From Natrinema soli (GTDB taxonomy: Archaea > Halobacteriota > Halobacteria > Halobacteriales > Natrialbaceae): a stretch of 32,301 bases of DNA. The notes beneath the pieces are model-generated. The model ran no database searches. It was not told where the DNA came from and was given only the letters and a program-made list of their open reading frames with translations. The translations under genes and the position numbers were made by a program. The DNA is taken from NCBI RefSeq assembly GCF_028618695.1, contig NZ_JAQIVI010000231.1, positions 1 to 32,301 of the forward strand, given 5' to 3'. Within the stretch, counting starts at the first letter, position 1; every line of letters begins with the position of its first letter. Of this stretch, positions 16,305 to 24,416 are shown in pieces.

Positions 16305-16994
16305 TTAGGTCTCCGAAACCAAGCCCCCAGCCTGCAGCCTCACGGTCCGCTCGAACATCGATGCGAGCGCTGGATCGTGGCTGATCGTGACGAGTGCCGT
16401 GTCGGCGGACTCATGAAGCGCCACTAAGAGGTCCATGACCTGGTCGGTCGTTTCGGGATCGAGCTGTCCGGTCGGCTCATCGGCGAGGACGACCGCTGGC
16501 CGGTTGGCCAGCGCCCGCGCGATCGCAACGCGCTGTTTTTCGCCCCCACTGAGCGTCGCTGGGTAGCGATCCGCCCGGTCGGCGATGTCGAGGCGGCCGA
16601 GTACGTCATCGACCCAGTCCGCCTCGTGGGATCCGCCATGCGTCTGGGGCAAGAGTGCGTTTTCGCGCGCGGTTAAATCCGGCACCAGCTGGAAATCCTG
16701 AAAGACAAAGCCGATCGCGTCTCGTCGCAGCTGGGCGCGGCGGCGCTCCGGGAGGGTACTGGCGTCGGTCCCGTCAACCAGCAGCCGCCCGGTATCAGGC
16801 GTCTCGAGGAGACCCAGGACCGAAAAAAGGGTCGTTTTGCCGGCGCCACTCGGGCCGCGGATGAGCGTTCGCGAGCCAGCCGAGATCGAGAGCGTGACAT
16901 CGTCAAGGATGACCTGGCCGGCGCGGCGGACCGAGATCCCTTCTGCTGCCAATACCGATTCATCACTGGACACGGGCGTAAATTCGGGCGACAC
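16305..16994 (-). CDS. ABC transporter ATP-binding protein, LolD/MacB type
   Basis: A 229-residue ATPase subunit with every signature in place: Walker [10 protein letters not shown] (47-55), Q-loop Gln99 in FVFQDFQ, signature [15 protein letters not shown] (148-162), Walker B VVLADE (168-173) and switch His206 in TISHD. The spacing and the TGQLDP D-loop fit the LolD/MacB/FtsE group that pairs with FtsX-type permeases. It starts 3 bp after the stop of the 1022-residue permease (16998), so the two form an operon. It is the only ATPase in the neighbourhood and probably also powers the + strand permease pair. Confidence 0.92.
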   Translation of the reverse strand: MSPEFTPVSSDESVLAAEGISVRRAGQVILDDVTLSISAGSRTLIRGPSGAGKTTLFSVLGLLETPDTGRLLVDGTDASTLPERRRAQLRRDAIGFVFQDFQLVPDLTARENALLPQTHGGSHEADWVDDVLGRLDIADRADRYPATLSGGEKQRVAIARALANRPAVVLADEPTGQLDPETTDQVMDLLVALHESADTALVTISHDPALASMFERTVRLQAGGLVSET

Positions 16995-16997
16995 GAC

Positions 16998-19900
16998 TTA
17001 GGTGTCCTCCTCTGCAGGTAGTGTCTGCTGTGGCCCAGCCTCGGCAGACCTGGGAGTGTAGTGGTCCCCGCCAGGCGCCGGCTCGACTGCCGATTCCGGC
17101 CGCGTCGAGGGAGCAGGCGTCGGCCCACTCTCAGTCAGCAGTGTCGCCGGCGGCGCCCGGATGAGCGGGACGGTCGCCACTGCCGCGGCGAGCAGCGTGA
17201 GAACGATTCCCCCGCCGAGGATCGCACCGACAAGCGGTAGGGTCGGCTGTGGCTCGAGGCTGATCCCGAAGACGGTCAACTGTCCGAGGGCAGCGAGACC
17301 CTTGAGGACACCACAGGCGAGCAGGAACGCCCCACCCGAGGCCACCGCGCCGATCCGAAGTGCATCACCGAGGATCAGCATCCAGAGCCGCCGTGGGGCG
17401 GCCCCGGTCGCCCGATAGATCGCGAAAGTGTGGCGGCGGGCGTGGATGGCGCGTGTCAATACCAAACTGGTCGCACCGATAACCGTCACGACAGCGAGGC
17501 CGACAAGCGCACCCAACAGTACCTGAAGGTTGCCGATCGCATAGGTGATTGCGGTGCCAAGCCCGCCCCCGCCCTCGACGTACCCACTTGCAGCAAGCGC
17601 ACTGACTAGGCGCTCGTCGCCGGTGACCTGATACTCGGTGGTCGTGAGCGGCTGATTGCCGGCCGTCACGTCGACCGTGTAGGTCCCGACTGGCCGATGG
17701 GGCAGGCGTGTCGATAGCGTCCGGGTTGCGCCCGGTTCGAGGCGGACCGTCTCCTGGTGGGCTGTCCCCGATCCGTTAATAGTGACCGGTGTTTCGAGGG
17801 TCCGATTCCAGGGGTTTGCGAGCTGGACGGTAACGGTGGGCCGGGTGTGGATGGTTGGTGACGGCGGAGCGATGGTCGCGGTGGCGATGGCGGTCGGCTG
17901 GCTGTCTTTGGTGATCTGAAGTGATTGTGTCTGGTTTCGCTTGCCGGCTTGGACCGTCACGGGATACGTGCCTGGCTCCGCCGGCGTCTGGAGCCAGGCA
18001 GTTCCAGTCGCTGTCAGCTCGGTTGACTGCCCGTCGAGCGTTACCGTCGCGTTCGCGGCTGGCGCGCCGGTCGCCTCCCGGACCCGGATCTGGAGTGATT
18101 CGTTCGGTGGGGCCGTCGCTGGGAGCGTCGTGATCTCGAGTGGGGGCTCCTCGACAACGGTCACCGGATGGGCGGTCCCATCGATACGGAGGGTGTGGGC
18201 GCCCACCGGTGGGGGGTCGAGCGTGAGCGTGACCGTCCGGCGCTCCTGGGCGTCGAGGACTACGGGGTGGGTCGACTCCGCCGATCCGAGTGTCGTCGTG
18301 AGTGTAGACTCCATGCGGGTGTCCGTCGGATTCCAGACGGTCACATTGACTGTAACTGGCTCACCAGTTTGGACGTATGACGGGACGTCGGTTGCAACGA
18401 CCGTTGGACTCTCTGCGGTCGAAGTGGCTGCTGGCGCCGCGTCATCCGTCCGGATCAGATTCACAGACCCGTTCTCGACCGTCGAGAGATGGCGTGCCGT
18501 CGGTAGGGAAACCAGCAACTGGTGATCGGCAAGCCCACCTGTTGTGTATGTGCCGACGATGGTCACCTGTGTCACTGCTGTGTCAGTCGTTCCGCCAAGC
18601 GGCACCTCGTCGCCGGGGGCGAGGCCGAGCGTCTCCGCGAGTGCGCTGCCGATAACGGCCTCGTCGGGTGCCGTGGGCGCCGTGCCAGCGACGATCCGTG
18701 AGCCGGTCACGTTCGCAAATGCCGTGTAGTCGACGCCACGCGCGAGATAGGGCTGGTTCTCATAACTCGTGAACAGCAGGATCTCGGGGCTGGCTGCAAC
18801 GCCCTGTGATGTGAGGGTGTCGCCGTATTCCGCTGGGACTTGGCTGCCCAGCGGATGGGGCGCATCGGGTGCCGTAACCGTCGCACTGTCGGTTGAGAGC
18901 GAGGCGCCCACCGTCCCGAGCGAGCCGACCAGTAAGACGATCACCGCAAACGTCGATAACGTCGCCGCCGTCGGCCCAATCGTTCGGAGGGGGAGTATCG
19001 TTGGACTGAGTCGGTGCCCGATCCCATTGAGATCGAGCCGCCGCCAGGGCGAGGAGTGACTCGTCTCGTGGGTCCGCCCGACGTGTGTCGGCGGCTGGGT
19101 TGTGGCACGACGGGCGGTGACATAGCCAGTCCCGGCCCCAACCACCAGGAGGGCCCCCACTAACGCCCCGATGAGCATGACGGCATCAGTGGTCACCTGC
19201 ACGGAGAGCGTCGTCGGGAGGCCGGCGGCCACTGCCACGTTGATTGCGGCGTTCGGGATGATCACCCCGATCGCATAGCCGAGCGTCGCGCCGGCGGCTG
19301 CCAGCAGGCCGGCCCGGAGTGCAAGGGCCGTCCGGATCTGGCGCGGCGTCGCCCCCGTGGCTCTGAGCACCCGGATCGTCTGGGCCCGCTCCCGAATGGT
19401 CAGCCGGACGACGCTCGAGAGCGTGACGGCAACGAGCGCCCCGGCGACAGCGATACCGCTCCAGACGATCCCGAGGATGTCGGCGGTGCCGGTCACGAAA
19501 AACGCAAGCGCGCTCACAAGCGGTGTCCCCTCGTGGGTAGCCGCATTCTCCGTCGGGGTAAGGACCAGCGCCTCCGTCGGCCCGAGTTGCTCGAGTGTCG
19601 CGGGTGTCGTCCGGATCCAGGTCGGCGGCAGGAGATCCGTTGTCGCCGCCGCGGGCGCCGGAGTGACAGTGCGAGTCACCGTCCCATCTGTCCCCTCGAA
19701 TTGCCATGTACTCGTTTCGTTGTCTGGCCCAACGGCACCGCTCGGTTGGGCAGGAAGATCGATCCCTGACGGCGAGTCGGCTGGCACCCCAACCACGGTT
19801 CGTTGCTCGCCCGTCGCACTGGTTGCGGTGGCAAGCGGCAGGACGACTGCATGCGGACCCGTGGCATTGTGGGCCGCCGCGACGGAGTCATACGACGTGA

Positions 19901-20066
19901 CAGTCGCGTTGGCCTCGTAGTCGGCGGCAAGCGTTGTCGTTTGAGCCCCTGCTGTCACGACGAGCAAGGTCGCACCCACGAGCAGGGCAACCGTAAGCGC
20001 AATGACGAGGACTGCAAACCAGTCACGACGTGCCCAGCGATTAACCAAGACTCGAGGATAATCCAT
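16998..20066 (-). CDS. Giant ABC permease with two FtsX blocks and Ig-like inserts
   Basis: A 1022-residue single-chain permease. ATG 20066 starts MDYPRVLVNRWARRDWF directly before helix 1 (about 16-39); the 24 extra residues of the longer frame look non-coding. In order: MacB-type outer domain (about 40-185), first FtsX block with coupling loop TIRERAQTIRVLRATGATPR, another helix (about 375-400), a second MacB-type domain (about 400-545), then three beta-sandwich modules of CARDB/Ig-like character (about 550-830, with repeated VTVxVxxWNPT and GTYTVDV patterns). It ends in the second FtsX block with ARRHTFAIYRATGAAPRRLW and a proline-rich tail. The fused halves replace a permease dimer. The Ig-like inserts would reach out through the S-layer space. 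It forms an operon with the ATPase. Confidence 0.85.
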   Translation of the reverse strand: MDYPRVLVNRWARRDWFAVLVIALTVALLVGATLLVVTAGAQTTTLAADYEANATVTSYDSVAAAHNATGPHAVVLPLATATSATGEQRTVVGVPADSPSGIDLPAQPSGAVGPDNETSTWQFEGTDGTVTRTVTPAPAAATTDLLPPTWIRTTPATLEQLGPTEALVLTPTENAATHEGTPLVSALAFFVTGTADILGIVWSGIAVAGALVAVTLSSVVRLTIRERAQTIRVLRATGATPRQIRTALALRAGLLAAAGATLGYAIGVIIPNAAINVAVAAGLPTTLSVQVTTDAVMLIGALVGALLVVGAGTGYVTARRATTQPPTHVGRTHETSHSSPWRRLDLNGIGHRLSPTILPLRTIGPTAATLSTFAVIVLLVGSLGTVGASLSTDSATVTAPDAPHPLGSQVPAEYGDTLTSQGVAASPEILLFTSYENQPYLARGVDYTAFANVTGSRIVAGTAPTAPDEAVIGSALAETLGLAPGDEVPLGGTTDTAVTQVTIVGTYTTGGLADHQLLVSLPTARHLSTVENGSVNLIRTDDAAPAATSTAESPTVVATDVPSYVQTGEPVTVNVTVWNPTDTRMESTLTTTLGSAESTHPVVLDAQERRTVTLTLDPPPVGAHTLRIDGTAHPVTVVEEPPLEITTLPATAPPNESLQIRVREATGAPAANATVTLDGQSTELTATGTAWLQTPAEPGTYPVTVQAGKRNQTQSLQITKDSQPTAIATATIAPPSPTIHTRPTVTVQLANPWNRTLETPVTINGSGTAHQETVRLEPGATRTLSTRLPHRPVGTYTVDVTAGNQPLTTTEYQVTGDERLVSALAASGYVEGGGGLGTAITYAIGNLQVLLGALVGLAVVTVIGATSLVLTRAIHARRHTFAIYRATGAAPRRLWMLILGDALRIGAVASGGAFLLACGVLKGLAALGQLTVFGISLEPQPTLPLVGAILGGGIVLTLLAAAVATVPLIRAPPATLLTESGPTPAPSTRPESAVEPAPGGDHYTPRSAEAGPQQTLPAEEDT

Positions 20067-20136
20067 TTGACGAGATTGTGTGCTAGCGAAGAAGACTCTC
20101 TGGAAGAATAAGTATCTGATCTCTAGCGGTTCACTC

Positions 20137-20156
20137 AACGTAAACTGCCCTACCCT
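20137..20156 (-). mobile_element. Solo right end of a tnpB element
   Basis: Read on the minus strand this is GGTAGGGTAGGGCAGTTTAC. It nearly matches the right end of the tnpB remnant at 25274-25293 (GGTAGGGTAGGGTAGCTCAC), and its last bases match the right end of the element at 22201. No tnpB tail is left beside it. It abuts the left end of the next element at 20159. Confidence 0.5.
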
Positions 20157-20229
20157 ACCTAAAACAGCGAGAGAGTCCCGCCGTTTACGGCGGGCGTGAA
20201 TCGCGTCATTCGACGACGCGAACCACCGG

Positions 20230-20370
20230 TTACTCCCCGGCCGGAGTCTCCAAGTCGTCGGCGGCGTGGATCAACATCCCACGCCACGTCAGGCCGTGTT
20301 CGTTTTTCACGCGTTTGATGTGCTCGTACTGTTCGTCGTCGGGCACTTCGATGTTAACGTGGTTCGACAC
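20230..20370 (-). CDS. Small ribbon-helix-helix-like protein in the tnpB element
   Basis: A 46-residue acidic protein starting at GTG 20370 (MSNHVNIEVPDDEQYEHIKR) and ending GMLIHAADDLETPAGE. The order of one short strand (HVNIEVP), helix 1 (DDEQYEHIKRVKNEHG), turn (LTW) and helix 2 (RGMLIHAADDLE) is the Arc/MetJ ribbon-helix-helix pattern of dimeric DNA-binding proteins and antitoxins. The frame stays open upstream without an ATG, so GTG is the best start. It is transcribed away from tnpB across only 56 bp and lies within the element's ends. The likely role is to repress its own and the tnpB promoter. The fold is inferred from the pattern; the function is not proven. Confidence 0.65.
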   Translation of the reverse strand: MSNHVNIEVPDDEQYEHIKRVKNEHGLTWRGMLIHAADDLETPAGE

Positions 20371-20426
20371 AGCATCTACGAGAACCCGTAGGTTTATGTT
20401 AGTTGCACTCGTACATAGATGTAGCG
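20371..20426. promoter_or_regulatory. Divergent promoter with two inverted repeats between RHH gene and tnpB
   Basis: The 56-bp gap holds CTACG-AGAACC-CGTAG (20376-20391) and TACAT-AG-ATGTA (20412-20423), both perfect with 5-bp arms. A central AT-rich patch around 20391-20400 could serve as TATA element for both directions. The palindromes flank this patch and sit next to the two start codons, which is where operators of a self-regulating RHH protein would be expected. Confidence 0.45.
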
Positions 20427-21725
20427 ATGAAGCGCACCAACGAGTTCGAAGTAGTTCCTCAGTCCGACGAGGACGAGGAGTTACTTCGCCGCTTGTTGGA
20501 CGCTTCAGCCGCTCTCTGGAACGAGATCAATTACCAGCGTCGAACCAACTTCGACGACCCGGACGGCGACGTTTGGGAGATCGACGAATACCGCGGACGG
20601 TACGGCGGTACGCTCGGCGCGTCAACCGTTCAGCAGATCGAACGCAAGAATCGCGAAGCGTGGCGCTCGTTCTTCGCACTCCGAGAGAAGGGCGAAGCCA
20701 ACGGCAAGCCCGGCTTCTGGGGCAACCAAGACGAGGGCCGCGAACTGCGGACGTACATCCGAAACACGTCGTACTCGGTCGAGTGGGGCGAATACTCCCG
20801 GCTCGAGATACTCGTCGGCCAAGACCTGAAAGAAGAGTACGGTCTTGGATACCAAGAACGCCTCCGGCTCGAGGTTCGCAGCAATCCGAACTGGAAAGAG
20901 TACGACAAGCAGGGCCGGTTGGAACTGTATTACGACGGTGTGAGCGAGACGTTCAGGGCCTTTCAGCCAGTCACTATCGACAATTCTCGACTGGCACAAC
21001 CACTGGCAGACGAATCCGCCGCTCTGGATATCGGTGCGAACAACATCGTCGCCTGTACGGTTTCGACCGGCGAGCAGTACCTGTACGAGGGCCGCAACCT
21101 GTTCGAACGATTCCGCGAGACCACGCAACGGATTGCCGATCTCCAGTCGAAGCTTCGGGACGGGCGGTACAGTTCGAAGCAGATCGACTCACTGTACCGT
21201 CGTCGGACGCGACGGCGCGACCACGCGATGGACGCGCTCGCCCGCGACCTCGTAGAACGACTGTACGACGAGGGCGTTTCGACGGTGTACGTCGGCGACT
21301 TAATCGACGTGCTCGAGACGCACTGGTCGGTTCGGACGAACGCCAAACTGCACAACTTCTGGGCGTTCCGGCGGTTCGTCGGACGACTCGCTGATACCGC
21401 CGAAGAGTATGGCATCTCCGTCGAAGTCCGCACGGAAGCGTGGACCTCCCAGACGTGTCCGAACTGCGGTTCGACCGAGGACACGACTCGGCACCAGGAC
21501 ACGCTGACGTGTTCTTGCGGCTTCGAAGGTCACGCGGATCTCGTTGCAAGCGAGACGTTCCTGAGACGGCACGAAACGGTAGCACGGCCGATGGCACGGC
21601 CCGTGTGCCTCAAGTGGGACAGTCACGACTGGCTGGAGTCATCACGCTCTCCCCGTCCCAACGAGGAGCACACAAACCCGCAAGTTGCCTCCGTGGTCGT
21701 TCGAGACGACGAAGTCGTCTCGTGA
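20427..21725 (+). CDS. tnpB: TnpB RNA-guided nuclease, rearranged RuvC active site
   Basis: A 432-residue TnpB. RuvC-I is [12 protein letters not shown] with Asp201. RuvC-II reads [11 protein letters not shown], with Gly290 where canonical TnpB has the catalytic Glu (compare IVFEDL at 22250). Glu337 in [13 protein letters not shown] lies three residues before the Thr-Ser of the zinc motif, the place of the alternative Glu described for Fanzor-like rearranged sites. RuvC-III is [11 protein letters not shown] with Asp371. The zinc ribbon has Cys344, Cys347, Cys362 and Cys364; the second pair is CxC, not CxxC. ATG 20427 follows the divergent promoter; the upstream TTG at 20403 adds nothing plausible. 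The C-terminus overlaps RNA-like hairpins. TnpB cuts DNA with an omega RNA guide; here activity depends on the alternative Glu. Confidence 0.88.
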   Translation: MKRTNEFEVVPQSDEDEELLRRLLDASAALWNEINYQRRTNFDDPDGDVWEIDEYRGRYGGTLGASTVQQIERKNREAWRSFFALREKGEANGKPGFWGNQDEGRELRTYIRNTSYSVEWGEYSRLEILVGQDLKEEYGLGYQERLRLEVRSNPNWKEYDKQGRLELYYDGVSETFRAFQPVTIDNSRLAQPLADESAALDIGANNIVACTVSTGEQYLYEGRNLFERFRETTQRIADLQSKLRDGRYSSKQIDSLYRRRTRRRDHAMDALARDLVERLYDEGVSTVYVGDLIDVLETHWSVRTNAKLHNFWAFRRFVGRLADTAEEYGISVEVRTEAWTSQTCPNCGSTEDTTRHQDTLTCSCGFEGHADLVASETFLRRHETVARPMARPVCLKWDSHDWLESSRSPRPNEEHTNPQVASVVVRDDEVVS

Positions 21726-21817
21726 TGACGAGAGAGCTTGCTCTCTCGAACCAACTCGGCATAGCCGAGACTCCCAGCGCGAGGAAACCCTGGCGTTCAC
21801 GCCGGGGAGGATGTCAT
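21702..21817 (+). ncRNA. Hairpin ladder at the tnpB 3' end: omega RNA scaffold candidate
   Basis: Four compact stem-loops follow each other: CGAGACGAC-GAA-GTCGTCTCG (21702-21722, overlapping the last codons), CGAGAGAGC-TT-GCTCTCTCG (21729-21748), CTCGGC-ATA-GCCGAG (21755-21769), and a terminal stem 21788-21796/21799-21807, then AGGATGTCAT. The inverted copy at 29708-29840 keeps the stems while loops change (GAA to TTT, TTCA to TGAA), and the terminal stem has T·G here against C·G there. This is the expected place of the omega RNA. The guide would be the ~16-20 bases after 21817. Confidence 0.6.
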
Positions 21818-21822
21818 TTCGC

Positions 21823-22170
21823 TCAGGGTCTACCGATCCGCTCGCTCCTTGAGGACGGGACATCCACCTCGATTTTCTGGTGAACACCGTCGAAGCGAGC
21901 TTCGAGGTGCCGTTCGAGGCGGTGAACCGAAACGCCTGAGAGACCAGATTCGACATCAGTGCGGTGGACACGCAACCCAACGAAGCACGCGATATTGATG
22001 GTGTAGGGGAGGACAGTGCCGATGAGTGCAGCAAGGACGATGCCGCCGACGACTTGTTTGCCGATAACGACGGCGGCGGCAGCGATGGCGACAACACAGA
22101 GCGCGACGTAGAGAGCGTTGGGACGGTCGTTGGTGGCGGCAAAGGCGCTCGGGAAGAGATCGTGCCTTCA
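21823..22170 (-). pseudogene. Membrane transporter 3' fragment (APC-like?)
   Basis: Minus frame from 22170 (TGA) to the stop at 21823: LFPSAFAATNDRPNALYVAL, then two hydrophobic helices (CVVAIAAAAVVIGKQVVGGI, VLPYTINIACFVGLRVHRTD) and an amphipathic tail. LFPSAFAATNDR followed by a helix recalls the loop before the last helices of APC-type amino-acid permeases. There is no start codon. The 5' part is missing where the element at 22201-23576 sits, and a TGA lies just inside the surviving part. Its last ~45 bases overlap a tnpB-like tail in another frame (GCPVLKERADR, stop), so even the 3' end may be foreign. The family call is tentative. Confidence 0.4.
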
Positions 22171-22200
22171 GCCGTGGAAGGACGTCACTCCGGATTGCTC

Positions 22201-23576
22201 GTAAACTGCCTCGGGGTCAAGTCCCGAGGCTTTCGCGTGGACTTCCGTTCTATGCCTCAGTAGAGGCAGGAGGCACGTACTCCCCACTCACGTTCAACGT
22301 CCCGCGATTCAAGCGCACGTCTACAGGTGCGCCTCTATCGCCTGCATTTTGCCTGCGACGGAGATACTGCAATCCGATATTCTTTGATGCGTTGTAGTCG
22401 GCATGGTTCTCGTACCCGCAGTTCTGACACTCAAAGGTCTCTCTCGACCGATTGTCGTCGTGGGTAAACCCACACGTCGAGCAACGCTTTGACGTGTTAC
22501 GCGGGTCAACCTGTACAATCTCGACACCGTGTTCCTCAGCCTTGTACTCAACGTACTCGTAGAGGCGTCGGAACGCCCAGACGTGTTGCCACGTTGCTTC
22601 AGGAATGTTCTTGCGGATGTACGTCAAGTCCTCGAATACGATGTGCGAACAATTGTTCTCGACGGCCTCCTCAATAATTTCGTTTGCTACCGTATGCAGG
22701 TGTATCTCGAAGTGACCGTACTCTTTTCGACCAACGCTTTCGATGTTCTCGTGGGCGTGACGAGAGCCACACCGTTGGAGTGAGCCACGTCGGTTTTCGT
22801 ACTCTCGACGCCAGTGGTTGAACTCGTCTGCCGACCAGAATTGCCCTGTTGAAGCGACTGCGAGGTTGTTGACGCCCAAATCCACACCAAGGACTGTTCT
22901 GTGCTTGGACTCGGATTCAGACGACGCTTCGTCTTCTTCGACTTTTCGCATCGAAGTGTGGAGGTACCAGTCGCCGTCACGGTACTGCAAGTGGGCCATC
23001 CGAAACTCGAAGTCCTCGTCGGAGATGTACTTGGTCGGTGGTGTCTCCGAGTCGTCGGGAAGGATGTAGTCGCACTCAACGCGCCCATCTACGGTGGATA
23101 GGGATACGTGGTCGCGGTGGAATGTCGCGCTTCGCTTGTCGTACACCGCACTTTCTGACGAGAAGTGAGGTTGTGACGTTTTCTCACTTCGTTTGAGTCG
23201 TTTGACTCCGCTTTTGACGGCTTCGACTGCTCTGCGAATGCCCTTCTGGACGAGGTTTGCAGTGAGGTCTGTCTCGTCTTTGAGTTGGTCGTAGAGAGCG
23301 CGTTCAGCTTTGGCTTTCGAGGTGACGTGGTAGCCGTCGTCGCCATGCCAGCACCATTCGCTTGCGGTGTTGGCGCAGTGTTTGAACTGCTCGACAGTCT
23401 CGTTGAGGTGCTTGTCAGCTCCTTCGGGCGTGTCGAGCTTGATGACGGCGGAACGACGGTACTCCACCATGTTTCACATTATCGCCTTCGCTTACTTATT
23501 CATTCGGGAGTCGGTCTGTCTCTGGTATGGACTTATTCCCAAGTGTCGGCTTCCTCCCCGTCCTCAAGGGTCGGGG
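22201..23576 (-). mobile_element. IS1341-like element with canonical tnpB
   Basis: The right end on the minus strand is a perfect 8-bp stem (GCCTCGGG 22208-22215 / CCCGAGGC 22223-22230, 7-base loop) followed by AGTTTAC at 22201. The left end lies near 23556-23576, where CCCCG...CGGGG flanks a CTTGAGGA-type sequence. The ends differ from those of the elements at 20159 and 26522. There is no tnpA. It appears to have split a transporter gene whose 3' part is at 21823-22170. Border positions are estimates. Confidence 0.65.
22250..23470 (-). CDS. tnpB: TnpB RNA-guided nuclease, canonical active site
   Basis: A 406-residue TnpB with a complete canonical catalytic set: Asp197 in VLGVDLGVNNLAV, Glu280 in HIVFEDLTYIRKN and Asp358 in CGYENHADYNASKNI. 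The zinc ribbon is CSTCG (Cys330, Cys333) and CQNCG (Cys348, Cys351), introduced by DPRNTSKRC, so there is no alternative Glu before Thr-Ser. It ends TLNVSGEYVPPASTEA. The N-terminal REC-like region carries the usual Lys/Arg-rich RNA-binding patch (RLKRSEKTSQPHF). Length and order are full, with no stop or shift, so it could be active. The decayed tail at 10184 comes from the same type. Confidence 0.93.
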   Translation of the reverse strand: MVEYRRSAVIKLDTPEGADKHLNETVEQFKHCANTASEWCWHGDDGYHVTSKAKAERALYDQLKDETDLTANLVQKGIRRAVEAVKSGVKRLKRSEKTSQPHFSSESAVYDKRSATFHRDHVSLSTVDGRVECDYILPDDSETPPTKYISDEDFEFRMAHLQYRDGDWYLHTSMRKVEEDEASSESESKHRTVLGVDLGVNNLAVASTGQFWSADEFNHWRREYENRRGSLQRCGSRHAHENIESVGRKEYGHFEIHLHTVANEIIEEAVENNCSHIVFEDLTYIRKNIPEATWQHVWAFRRLYEYVEYKAEEHGVEIVQVDPRNTSKRCSTCGFTHDDNRSRETFECQNCGYENHADYNASKNIGLQYLRRRQNAGDRGAPVDVRLNRGTLNVSGEYVPPASTEA

Positions 23577-23780
23577 CATCCGCCTCGACAGCCTGTGAAG
23601 ACAGTGCCAGCAACTGCCGTGACTGTGGCCCTGACCTCCTCGTCGATCGCAACGGGGACGCCAGCCGCCGGGATGGCTACCAGTGGAAGGGGCAAGAACC
23701 GACCTGCAGACCGTCCATGTACGATACGAGAAGTCAGTAATGGTATATGAGGGGGTTGAGAACGATGAGGTGAACTGAGT
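23577..23780. other. Unassigned interval upstream of the small zinc protein
   Basis: Both strands hold short open frames. On + one reads CEDSASNCRDCGPDLLVDRN with good codon use up to TAA 23740; on - one reads FLPLPLVAIPAAGVPVAIDE. Neither has a start, and both stop at the element border near 23576, so either could be a gene end cut off by the insertion. I cannot decide between them. Confidence 0.25.
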
Positions 23781-23921
23781 ATGGCAACCTGTGATAACTG
23801 CGGCTCTCACGTTACGGCCCACTACAAGCGCGTCTTTGCGGACAATCAGGGCGTCCTCCATGCCTGTTCGAATTGTCAGCCTCAGACCGAGATGCTCAAC
23901 GGCGCTGGAGCCGGAGACTAG
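23781..23921 (+). CDS. 46-residue zinc-finger protein (DUF7563-like)
   Basis: A complete small frame, ATG 23781 to TAG 23921: MATCDNCGSHVTAHYKRVFA, then CSNCQPQTEML and GAGAGD. Two CxxC pairs (Cys4/Cys7 and Cys29/Cys32) make a single zinc ribbon. The sequence CxNCGSxVTxxYxRVF with a late CxxC is the pattern of a widespread haloarchaeal small zinc-finger family I know as DUF7563. The molecular role is unknown; small CxxC proteins of this kind are abundant in haloarchaea. It stands between an element and the broken nucleotidyltransferase. Confidence 0.7.
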   Translation: MATCDNCGSHVTAHYKRVFADNQGVLHACSNCQPQTEMLNGAGAGD

Positions 23922-24014
23922 GGCCACAGGAGAGCGTCACCAGCGGGACTCTGCGCGACACAGAACGAGAACTAGCGCTTGGGCGCGATCTGGTTATATA
24001 GGGCCGCTGCTTCC

Positions 24015-24299
24015 TCACCCGACGTCGATGACGCCACACTTCTCGTCTTCGTCGAATGTCTCTTTGATCGAGAGACGCGGCTTGGCGAACTCGCTGTTGG
24101 CAAGATGCCCCTCGAAGTCATCAGCGAAGCGTTCGTTCATGCTGACGGAGACCTCGTCGATCCGTGTGTCCGCCTCGAGGATGGCGAAGATCCGGTCGAC
24201 ACGGTTCCCTCACCGATCGGGAGAAACATCTTCGGTCGCTCTTTTGTGAGCGGCCACATCCGCGTCGCGTACCCACCCGCGAGGACGACAGCGTTCATG
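24015..24299 (-). pseudogene. Sugar nucleotidyltransferase, truncated and frameshifted
   Basis: The ATG at 24299 starts MNAVVLAGGYATRMWPLTKE with RPKMFLPIGEGTV, the nucleotide-binding signature of glucose-1-phosphate nucleotidyltransferases (RmlA / AglF-like). Near 24202 one base is lost, and the sense continues in another frame as DRIFAILEADTRIDEVSVSM, NERFADDFEGHLANSEFAKP, then DEDEKCGVIDVG and a TGA at 24015. Family members are about 240-400 residues and should continue beyond KFGVxGA; here only ~95 residues remain. The gene would have activated a sugar for the glycans made by the neighbouring GT2 and epimerase. It is not functional. Confidence 0.8.
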
Positions 24300-24416
24300 G
24301 CGTATCCCCCTGACAGCCACACTCGAGACGAGCCAAGCCACAAGTGGCTATGGCAGCCATGATCCGATCGTCTCTCCCGAGAAGCCCTGCTCAACTGCGG
24401 TGTGTAACGATGTGTG

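Larger units (their letters stand above)
20159..21817 (+). mobile_element. IS1341-like element with tnpB and a divergent small RHH-like gene
   Basis: The left end is AAACAGCGAGAGAGTCCC followed by a perfect hairpin (CCCGCCG 20177-20183, TTTA, CGGCGGG 20188-20194) and a second inverted repeat (TCGCGTC 20201-20207 / GACGCGA 20215-20221). The right end is a hairpin at 21788-21807 followed by GAGGATGTCAT ending near 21817. Inside are a minus-strand small gene (20230-20370) and tnpB (20427-21725). No tnpA is present, so the element must rely on a transposase elsewhere. The left end nearly equals that of the element at 26522 although the tnpB genes differ in type. A decayed relative lies inverted at 29708-30786. 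Confidence 0.8.

Noticed and set aside
21964..22263. 99-residue acidic frame on + (poly-Asp/Gly)
   Set aside because: It is antisense to a hydrophobic transporter fragment with clear membrane helices and runs into the right end of a mobile element.
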